This document shows, piece by piece, positions 1-5,018 of a DNA stretch of 5,974 bases. The translations under genes were made by a program, and so were the position numbers. Each line of letters begins with the position of its first letter. Position 1 is the first letter of the stretch. Source of the DNA: Bdellovibrionales bacterium (GTDB taxonomy: Bacteria; Bdellovibrionota; Bdellovibrionia; Bdellovibrionales; JAMPXM01); the NCBI GenBank assembly GCA_005792225.1, contig SXSP01000161.1, forward strand, positions 1 to 5,974. Reading direction: 5' to 3'. Under the pieces are notes generated by a model. That model was not told where the DNA came from. It ran no database searches and was given only the letters and a program-made list of their open reading frames with translations.

Positions 1-1
1 A

Positions 2-535
2 CGGATTTGCGGTCTCGCTCTGGGCTCGGTTTTGATTACGGGCTTCGTGCAATCGATTCTGGTCGTCATCGGCGCGGCCATCGCGGGTTATCAGTCACTC
101 TTCATGATCTTTGGGATCACCTTCTTAGTCGCAATGATTCCGGTGCTGGGCGCAGGCTTGGTACCAACCGTCCTTGCGGTCGTGAGTCTCCTCGACGGAA
201 ACATGACATCCGCGATCATTCTTATCGTAACGGCCGGCATCGTCGGTGTTGCCGATAATATTCTTCGCGGCTGGCTCTTCTCGCGCGCGGCGAAAACCAA
301 TCCCGTCATCTCCATCATCTCCCTCTTGGGAGGTCTTGCCCTTCTCGGATTCGCGGGATTGTTCGTTGCTCCGGTTCTTGAACAACTCGTAATGACTTAC
401 GCGTTCTCGGATGAAGGTGAGCCCAAGCCGCATCAGACGACGCCGGCTAAAGAACCGGTTCATCCCGATCACTTCGTGGATCATTCGAAGGGTCGCGAAC
501 ACGGCGGCGGGGATTTGCTTCCGCGACCAACTTAA
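2..535 (+). CDS. AI-2E/PerM family permease, C-terminal part (5' truncated by window)
   Basis: This is the last 177 residues of a polytopic inner-membrane protein; the frame is open to the left edge, so the start lies outside. Numbering from the first full codon, a hydrophobic segment GSVLITGFVQS leads into the family hallmark IPVLGAG (46-52). The N-L-R-G element (DNILRG, 85-90), the NPVISIISLLGG block (100-111) and the closing GFAGLFVAPVL helix (116-126) follow. This order is typical of the AI-2E transporter family (UPF0118, PF01594), whose members have about eight helices and 340-400 residues. Roughly the last four helices are visible. Family members have been linked to quorum-signal export and to Na+/H+ antiport, so the substrate cannot be assigned. 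After the last helix comes a hydrophilic tail of about 42 residues with five histidines (144, 154, 157, 161, 167). The gene converges on the ABC-like gene with a 7-bp gap. Family assignment is firm; function is not. Confidence 0.9.
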   Translation, partial: RICGLALGSVLITGFVQSILVVIGAAIAGYQSLFMIFGITFLVAMIPVLGAGLVPTVLAVVSLLDGNMTSAIILIVTAGIVGVADNILRGWLFSRAAKTNPVISIISLLGGLALLGFAGLFVAPVLEQLVMTYAFSDEGEPKPHQTTPAKEPVHPDHFVDHSKGREHGGGDLLPRPT

Positions 536-542
536 AGCGGTC

Positions 543-1202
543 TTAAAGAGTAGCGTCGGCCGTCGTCCAATTGCGGCGGCCGATTTTTATGACTCGGTCG
601 GAGTGGGCGAGAGATTCCTGCGCCGACTGGCCGACGTAGAGAACAGCCATTTCACCGAGACCGAATTGACCGAGAATGCTCTCCATCAAGGACTGCTTCG
701 TTTCCGCGGGAATGGTCGGCGAAAATTCACCCATCACCAAAAGACCGGGCTCAAATGAGAGCGCCCGCACGAGTCGCATCTGCGATAACTGAACTTCGGT
801 GAGATCACTCATTCGACGATTGAGATCGAGTCCCAGAGTCTGAACGAGTTGCTGACTCCACTTCTGGTTCCACGTTTTTTGGAGTCGGCTCGAAGCCTGA
901 AGATACTCGCCAAGACGGATCCAAGGAGCATACGACTCTTTCTTCGAAACAATCCAACCCACGCGCTGATTGATGGACTCACGATGGAGTCCCCGGTTGT
1001 CGCGCCCCCAGAACAGAATTTTTCCGGTCGTCGGTTTGAGGTTGCCGGAGAGACAATCGAGAAAGGCACTCTGACTTGCCGTTTGCTGCACGAGAACCGT
1101 GACGAATTCTCCCGGCGAAACCGAAAAGCTCGCGTTCTCAAAGACGGGTTCACGGGAGCCGTAGGACAAGTTTTCGATTTCGAGGGGAAGCGTGCCGCGC
1201 AT
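543..1202 (-). CDS. Degenerate ABC ATP-binding domain protein (probable pseudo-ATPase)
   Basis: This 219-residue protein has the length and layout of one ABC nucleotide-binding domain. It opens with a beta strand and A-loop tyrosine (LEIENLSYGS, Tyr14), then VSPGEFVTVL, and its helix DCLSGN is where Walker A normally ends. Helical and core regions align well (RALSFEPGLLVM, ESLAHSDRVIKI). The catalytic motifs do not. Walker A reads VQQTASQSA (38-46) where GPNGAGKST is usual, so the lysine is Gln44. The Q-loop glutamine is Ser86. The signature is LTEVQ (134-138) instead of LSGGQ. Walker B is LLVMGEFS with Gly158 for Asp, though Glu159 remains. The D-loop SALD is lost, and the H-loop histidine is Gln192. 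ATP hydrolysis is therefore not expected; a structural or regulatory role is inferred. ATG at 1202 was chosen because it starts exactly at the domain; an open frame continues to 1361 but would overlap the divergent gene. No strong Shine-Dalgarno sequence is visible. No permease partner is adjacent. Confidence 0.8.
   Translation of the reverse strand: MRGTLPLEIENLSYGSREPVFENASFSVSPGEFVTVLVQQTASQSAFLDCLSGNLKPTTGKILFWGRDNRGLHRESINQRVGWIVSKKESYAPWIRLGEYLQASSRLQKTWNQKWSQQLVQTLGLDLNRRMSDLTEVQLSQMRLVRALSFEPGLLVMGEFSPTIPAETKQSLMESILGQFGLGEMAVLYVGQSAQESLAHSDRVIKIGRRNWTTADATL
556..588 (+). terminator. Rho-independent terminator of the AI-2E permease gene
   Basis: An inverted repeat with arms TCGGCCGTCGT (556-566) and TGCGGCGGCCGA (from 572) forms an 11-pair stem (556-566 with 573-583, two G-U pairs) around a 6-nt loop, followed at once by TTTTT (584-588). 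It lies 20 bp after the permease stop codon and entirely inside the last codons of the oppositely oriented ABC-like gene. On the minus strand the hairpin is followed by no comparable T run, so it should act mainly in the plus direction. Termination itself is inferred. Confidence 0.7.
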
Positions 1203-1216
1203 AAGAGCATTTCTAT

Positions 1217-1246
1217 TTGAAATCGCAAGGATTTGAAACCTAAAAC
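1217..1246 (+). promoter_or_regulatory. Possible promoter of the membrane-protein pair
   Basis: The 100-bp gap between the divergent ABC-like gene and the membrane pair contains TTGAAA (1217-1222) and TAAAAC (1241-1246) separated by 18 bp. This is a partial match to a sigma-70-type promoter, with four of six bases in the -10. It is the best candidate I see on the plus strand, but chance matches of this quality are common. Confidence 0.25.
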
Positions 1247-1302
1247 TAGACAAACTGCGGCGGCTATTCCCACCCCTCCCAAAACATGGGATGGATGACC
1301 GC

Positions 1303-1770
1303 ATGTACGAACCACTTCTTCTCATCCATTCTTGGACCCGTTGGATCGTCTTTCTTTCCATGATCGCCCTCTTCGGACGTTGCCTTTACGGTTGGATCTC
1401 CAAGTCCCCGTGGGCCGAAAGGGAAGACGGTTTTCTCTGGGCGGTTGATCAAGCCTTTGGCTACCAGATCCTCTTCGGGGGGATGCTCTGGCTAGGAATC
1501 AGCCCCTTCACGAAGACCGGATTCATGAATCCGTCGGAGATCCTCGCCAACCCCCTGATCTTCTTTTGGACCGTACGCCATGGTCTCTCGATGATTTTGG
1601 CGTTCGGGATCTTTCAGATCTTTAAAGCGAAATGCCGGAAAGCGCCGCCCGCTCTGGCTAAGTACCGACTCGCCACTTTAGGAACGGGCATCGCACTTGC
1701 CGTTATCATCTCCGCGATTCCCTGGCCGGGACTTGAATACGGTCGCCCCCTGGTGAGGTGGTTCCTATGA
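1303..1770 (+). CDS. Four-helix integral membrane protein, function unknown
   Basis: This 155-residue protein has about four hydrophobic segments (near 12-31, 48-67, 89-108 and 122-140). It begins MYEPLLLIHSW, and carries a V-R-H-G-L-S-M segment (His93) and a closing AIPWPGLEYGRPL motif. From memory this resembles a widespread family of small uncharacterised bacterial membrane proteins that start MYxxLLxLHS and end IPWP...RPL. His9 and His93 lie at or near membrane segments and could bind a metal or heme, but this is speculation. An in-frame ATG at 1291 would add four residues. I prefer 1303 because the family-like N-terminus starts there and the purine-rich GGATGA (1293-1298) sits just before it. 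The stop overlaps the next start in ATGA (1767-1770), so the two genes are probably one translationally coupled operon. It is an inner-membrane protein by composition; no enzymatic motif is seen. Confidence 0.8.
   Translation: MYEPLLLIHSWTRWIVFLSMIALFGRCLYGWISKSPWAEREDGFLWAVDQAFGYQILFGGMLWLGISPFTKTGFMNPSEILANPLIFFWTVRHGLSMILAFGIFQIFKAKCRKAPPALAKYRLATLGTGIALAVIISAIPWPGLEYGRPLVRWFL
1755..1761 (+). promoter_or_regulatory. Ribosome binding site deciding the DUF3817 start
   Basis: GAGGTGG lies inside the end of the upstream gene, five bases before ATG 1767. It supports that ATG over the in-frame GTG at 1758, which is part of the Shine-Dalgarno sequence itself. Confidence 0.65.
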
Positions 1771-2063
1771 AGAAGCTTGAGCTCCGGTACTTTCAGATTT
1801 TGGGTTGGGCCGAGGGCCTCTCGCTTTTGACGCTGCTCTTTATCGCTATGCCGCTGAGGCGTATCTTGGGTGAACCCGCGATCGTGAAACACGTCGGTCT
1901 CGTTCACGGAATTTTGTTCTTGATGTACGTTTATACGCTGACGACGACGGCCCTGAACTTGAAATGGTCGGCCAAGAAGTCACTCTTGGCCTTCGTTTTA
2001 GCGTCGGTTCCCTTCGGAACCTTCTGGTTTGATCGAAAGTACGTCTCGCACGACCTCAATTAG
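1767..2063 (+). CDS. DUF3817 domain small membrane protein
   Basis: This 98-residue protein has three predicted helices (about 9-28, 43-62 and 71-89). It shows the DUF3817 (PF12823) pattern almost from end to end: F-x-x-x-G-x-x-E-G-L-S in the first helix, A-M-P-L-R-R after it, a GLVHGILF motif (44-51) with conserved His47, and the closing VPFGTFWFDRK (81-91). The family is common in bacteria as a small inner-membrane protein or C-terminal domain and has no known biochemical role. The gene begins inside the stop codon of the preceding membrane gene with a good ribosome binding site, so the two products are probably made together and may interact. It ends TAG at 2061-2063, overlapping the stop codon of the convergent helicase gene by four bases counting both genes. 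Family assignment is strong; function is unknown. Confidence 0.9.
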   Translation: MKKLELRYFQILGWAEGLSLLTLLFIAMPLRRILGEPAIVKHVGLVHGILFLMYVYTLTTTALNLKWSAKKSLLAFVLASVPFGTFWFDRKYVSHDLN

Positions 2064-3418
2064 CGCGGTCGCGAAGGCCTCTGTCCCTGTCCTTGGCTCT
2101 GGCTTTGGCCTTGGCCGCCACCACCAGGTCTGCCACTTCCGCCGCCCGGTCTCCGGCGCCGACGATTTCCGCCACCGGGTCTGCCGCCACCACCGGGTCG
2201 ACGATTTTGCTGCGATTCAATCGCGGCCTTAGCCTTTCCCTTCGACATCGGTCGGCTGTTTTCAACTGCATCCGAGTGATAGGGATGCTCGCGATTCACG
2301 GGAATTTGTTTGGCGATGAGCTTTTCGATGTCCTTGATGAACGCCCGCTCTTCGGCATCCGAGAACGAGATGGCAACTCCGTCCGTTCCCGCGCGCGCCG
2401 TTCGACCAATACGGTGAACGTAGCTCTCAGAAACGTTGGGGATCTCGAAATTGATGACGTGAGTGATGTTGTCGATGTCGATCCCTCTCGCGGCGATGTC
2501 GGTCGCGACGAGAACACGGATTCGGCCTGAACGGAAATCCTCGAGCGCCCGCTGGCGCGCACCTTGAGATTTGTTTCCGTGAATGGCGGCGCTCGGCACA
2601 CCGTTCTTTTCGAGAACCTCGCTGACCTGATTCGCTCCCCGCTTTGTGCGGGTGAAGACGATCACCCGCTTCAGCGCCTTGTCTTTGAGGACGTGGCGAA
2701 GGAGGTCCTTCTTTTTACTCCGATCTACGTACATGACCGATTGATCAATCATCTCGGCCGTACTGGAGACGGGAGTGACTTCGACCTGAACGGGATTCGT
2801 CAGCATCGAATCGGCGAGCTTCTTGATATCGGGAGGCATGGTCGCCGAGAAGAAGAGATTATGCCGATTCGCGGGAAGCATTGCGATCACCTTGCGGATG
2901 TCGTGAATGAATCCCATGTCGAGCATCCGATCGGCCTCGTCCAAAACGAAGACATCGAGCGTGCGAAGACTCAAATATTTTTGATTGATGAGATCCAGGA
3001 GTCGGCCGGGAGTCGCCACGAGAACATCTACCCCGCCGGCGAGAGTCTTCACCTGGGTTCCTTGGCCGACGCCGCCGTAGATGACGGCATGGCGGAGCTT
3101 CAGGTGCTTTCCGTATGTTTTAAAGCTGTCGTAGATTTGAATCGCCAGCTCCCGAGTCGGCGTCAGGACCAGCACGCGCGTTTGGCGCTGCTCGAGTCGG
3201 CGGTTGTATTTTACAAGCCGATTTAAAATAGGGAGAGCGAACGCGGCCGTCTTTCCCGTACCCGTCTGGGCGCAGCCTAAGAGATCACGACCCTCGAGAA
3301 GGTGCGGAATCGCGGCTTTTTGGATGGGAGTCGGCTCACTGTAACCGGATTCGGCGACCGCACGCTGAATGGGTTCGAGCAAATTCAAGTCGGAGAATTT
3401 CATGGATTCAGTTGTCAT
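2060..3418 (-). CDS. rhlE: DEAD-box ATP-dependent RNA helicase, RhlE-type
   Basis: This 452-residue cytoplasmic ATP-dependent RNA-unwinding protein has a complete two-domain core. It shows the Q motif (GYSEPTPIQ, 25-33), motif I AQTGTGKT (50-57), Ia PTRELAIQ (87-94), the GG and TPGRL elements (128-140), II DEAD (160-163), III SAT (191-193), IV VIVFTRTKRG (252-261), V ATDIAARGID (305-314) and VI HRIGRTARAG (335-344). Length and motif spacing fit the RhlE/DeaD-like group, which acts in ribosome assembly and RNA decay, often in the cold. From about residue 390 it has a low-complexity basic tail of four R-P-G-G-G units, an R5 run and a GQ/SQ ladder, probably disordered and RNA binding. ATG 3418 gives MTTESMKF; ATG 3403, giving MKFSDLNL, matches the family start better. 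Neither has a clear Shine-Dalgarno sequence. The paralogue-level symbol is tentative. The gene is monocistronic in this window and converges with the DUF3817 gene. Confidence 0.95.
   Translation of the reverse strand: MTTESMKFSDLNLLEPIQRAVAESGYSEPTPIQKAAIPHLLEGRDLLGCAQTGTGKTAAFALPILNRLVKYNRRLEQRQTRVLVLTPTRELAIQIYDSFKTYGKHLKLRHAVIYGGVGQGTQVKTLAGGVDVLVATPGRLLDLINQKYLSLRTLDVFVLDEADRMLDMGFIHDIRKVIAMLPANRHNLFFSATMPPDIKKLADSMLTNPVQVEVTPVSSTAEMIDQSVMYVDRSKKKDLLRHVLKDKALKRVIVFTRTKRGANQVSEVLEKNGVPSAAIHGNKSQGARQRALEDFRSGRIRVLVATDIAARGIDIDNITHVINFEIPNVSESYVHRIGRTARAGTDGVAISFSDAEERAFIKDIEKLIAKQIPVNREHPYHSDAVENSRPMSKGKAKAAIESQQNRRPGGGGRPGGGNRRRRRPGGGSGRPGGGGQGQSQSQGQGQRPSRPR
2081..2200 (-). repeat. Coding repeat: RPGGG units and GQ/SQ ladder in helicase tail
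   Basis: Residues 407-435 of the helicase contain four RPGGG units (starting at 407, 413, 423 and 430), with an NRRRRR insert between the second and third. Residues 435-446 then read as six G-Q or S-Q dipeptides. At DNA level this is a G-rich minus-strand tract (CCGCCACC-type on plus) prone to repeat-length change. It resembles RGG-type RNA-binding tails of other DEAD-box proteins. Confidence 0.8.
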
Positions 3419-3562
3419 ATGTGCGCGGAGGGTAACATGCTTTCTTGCGCAAAGATATCGCGCCTCTCTCCCTCATCGATTTTATCGATAATACCATCAT
3501 TATCATTAATTTAGAAGATTGCGATCTTTCGGCTATAAAGCTCCTGTACGGGGGTTTTCGAG
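3419..3562. promoter_or_regulatory. AT-rich divergent promoter region between helicase and cytochrome-like gene
   Basis: This 144-bp gap is markedly more AT-rich than the flanking genes, most of all from 3479 to 3540. For the plus-strand gene, TATAAA (3534-3539) is a good -10 with a poor -35 (TTTAGA, 3510-3515, 18-bp spacer), placing transcription start about 17 bases before ATG 3563. For the helicase on the minus strand, candidate -10 boxes are TATTAT (3488-3493) and TAAAAT (3479-3484), without a convincing -35. Two short palindromes lie here: ATCGAT-TTT-ATCGAT (3475-3489) and AAGAT-TGCG-ATCTT (3515-3528). The second sits directly upstream of the plus -10, in an operator-like position. Regulation is inferred from position only. 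Confidence 0.45.
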
Positions 3563-4993
3563 ATGATCTTGCCACTTCTCTTCTCACTTTTTCTGAGCAG
3601 CCATCAGGCGCAGGCCGCGTGCACCATTTACAATTCCGACGGCTCAAATGCGACGTTGAAGGCCGATGCGCTCGCGCGAGTGCTCTCGTCGAACACGACG
3701 TGCCCCACGAGCGCGCCCGCTCTCAAGGCTCTCCTCAGTCAGCGCGGCCTTCGGACTGAGCCCTCTATGGTCGCTAATCGTGGCTTTCATAACCCGGAAC
3801 TCGGGAGCTTCAGCTTCTTTGAAAGGGTCTCAGGTCAAGGTCTCGAACGTGGTGATTTTTTCTTCGGTCATTTCACTGCGAAGTCGGCGGATAGAACTCT
3901 CCAGCTCGATCAAGCTCCCGCAGCGGGAAAGCTTTTGATTGAACTCATCGTTTGGGATTCCGCAAAGGGCTACTACAACTTTTACGAACTCATCGGCTCG
4001 GGTGGTTCCGCTCGCTGGTTCTACCGTGGCGATACGGCTGACATCTTAAGTGACAATGCGCTCCTCTACAGAACGTCGGGCACGCCCCAATTCGGCTCAA
4101 AACTCAGATGTTCGGCCTGCCACACGAGTGGCGGCCCCATCATGAAGGAGCTCGCGTTTCCTCACAATGACTGGTGGACGAGGGCTAAGGGATTACCGCT
4201 CGGATCGGCCCAGCCTTCGGGCGAAGTGAAGACTTGGCTCGCATCACTCGTCGATGCTTCAGAGTTCGCGCAGTCCGTGAGCGCCGGTATTCATCGGCTC
4301 GAAAACAGCGGCAGCTATCAGGCGCTGAAGGCGAACACAAGCCTTCAGGAACAACTTCGGCCGCTTTTTTGCGAAACCGAGATCAACATCGAATCCGATT
4401 TAGGAAACGGTTCGGCGGTCGCGATTCCGTCGGCGTTTTTTCTCAGTCCCCTCTTGGGCTCGATGTCGATCGGAATGCCTTGGAGTTCGTACGGTTCACT
4501 CTTGAACGCTCACCGCATGAATTTTCCCGAGACGATGAGACAAGATGCGGACCACGCGTGGCTAACGCCCGTTAAGGGCTTCTCAGATCTGCTCGCGATT
4601 CAGTCACTCATTTCTCGGGGGCTGGTCGACTCCGAGTTCGTCACGGATGTTCTCGCCGTCGATATGACGACTCCCGTGTTTTCCAGCACTAGGTGCGGGT
4701 TACTGAAACTCGTTCCTTTAAATTCGACGAATTGGCGTGCGCGCTTTCTCGCGAACTTGGCCGCCTCTGATTTTCCGGGCGCGAGTGAGCTGCACGCTCA
4801 TCTCTCGGTTTCGAACCAGTCGGCCCATCTGGAGAAGGCCGCCCGGTACGCACAATCGCAGTTTTCTGCGGAGCAAACGTTTGCGCGGCTCCTGTGGGTT
4901 CGCGCCGCGGTCTCGGCAAGCGAGATTTCTCAGAATCCTCGCGGTCAAATTCTAGAACCTGGATTTCGCGTGATCTTTCCGCAACCGCATTGA
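3563..4993 (+). CDS. Exported cytochrome c-like protein with one CxxCH motif, function unknown
   Basis: The 476-residue product starts with a signal peptide (MILPLLFSLFLSSHQAQA, cleavage likely after Ala18), so the mature protein should be periplasmic, outer-membrane associated or secreted. The only recognisable motif is CSACH (183-187), the covalent heme c attachment site, in the context LRCSACHTSGGPIMKEL. His187 would be one axial ligand; Met194 or another residue could be the second. About 165 mature residues precede the motif and 290 follow it, far more than a simple class I cytochrome c, and I recognise no catalytic domain in either part. Other cysteines are 20, 47, 270 and 378. ATG 3563 is the only usable start, since an in-frame TAA lies at 3536; its Shine-Dalgarno is weak (GGGGG at 3550-3554). 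The n-region has no Lys or Arg, which is unusual. Cys20 is not preceded by a good lipobox. Heme binding is likely, redox role inferred, exact function unknown. Confidence 0.85.
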   Translation: MILPLLFSLFLSSHQAQAACTIYNSDGSNATLKADALARVLSSNTTCPTSAPALKALLSQRGLRTEPSMVANRGFHNPELGSFSFFERVSGQGLERGDFFFGHFTAKSADRTLQLDQAPAAGKLLIELIVWDSAKGYYNFYELIGSGGSARWFYRGDTADILSDNALLYRTSGTPQFGSKLRCSACHTSGGPIMKELAFPHNDWWTRAKGLPLGSAQPSGEVKTWLASLVDASEFAQSVSAGIHRLENSGSYQALKANTSLQEQLRPLFCETEINIESDLGNGSAVAIPSAFFLSPLLGSMSIGMPWSSYGSLLNAHRMNFPETMRQDADHAWLTPVKGFSDLLAIQSLISRGLVDSEFVTDVLAVDMTTPVFSSTRCGLLKLVPLNSTNWRARFLANLAASDFPGASELHAHLSVSNQSAHLEKAARYAQSQFSAEQTFARLLWVRAAVSASEISQNPRGQILEPGFRVIFPQPH

Positions 4994-5008
4994 CGGCGGC
5001 TGCGGAAA
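4976..5008. terminator. Hairpin between convergent genes, possible bidirectional terminator
   Basis: Arms TTTCCGCA (4976-4983) and TGCGGAAA (5001-5008) pair perfectly. After a single A/C mismatch the stem continues with CCGC (4985-4988) and GCGG (4996-4999) around a 7-nt loop. The structure spans the TGA of the cytochrome-like gene and lies 11 bp beyond the stop of the carboxypeptidase gene. Neither strand has a T run after the stem (the plus strand continues with A residues), so it is not a textbook intrinsic terminator. It could block or protect 3' ends of both transcripts. Confidence 0.4.
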
Positions 5009-5018
5009 AAAATTTCGC

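Noticed and set aside
491..528. Inverted repeat GGTCGCG / CGCGACC at the end of the permease gene, considered as terminator for the ABC-like gene
   Set aside because: The 24-nt loop is long and no T run follows on either strand.
809..1315. 168-codon open frame on minus overlapping the ABC-like gene in another frame, and the 123-codon plus frame at 849-1220
   Set aside because: Both are out of frame with the ABC homology and have compositions typical of shadow frames (Arg/Ser-rich).
1203..1361. N-terminal extension of the ABC-like frame by 53 codons
   Set aside because: The extension overlaps the start of the divergent membrane gene, has no domain similarity and is rich in Arg and Ser as expected from non-coding frame reading. 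ATG 1202 starts exactly at the domain.
2006..2021. Hairpin GGTTCC-CTTC-GGAACC inside the DUF3817 gene, considered as helicase terminator
   Set aside because: It has only six pairs, no T run on the minus strand, and encodes the conserved VPFGTF motif, so coding constraint explains it.
2564..3226. 220-codon open frame on plus, antisense to the helicase
   Set aside because: It lies entirely opposite the conserved helicase core, has no recognisable domain, and long antisense frames are expected opposite GC-rich genes.
3437..3514. 25-codon plus-strand ORF (MLSCAKISRL...) preceded by GGAGGG at 3427-3432
   Set aside because: The Shine-Dalgarno-like sequence is attractive, but the spacing is short (4 nt), no promoter precedes it, and the frame overlaps the presumed helicase promoter. 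Too little supports a gene.
3608..3622. Lipoprotein signal at Cys20 of the cytochrome-like protein
   Set aside because: The residues before Cys20 are Gln-Ala-Ala, which lacks the aliphatic residue expected at -3 of a lipobox; AQA cleavage by signal peptidase I fits better.
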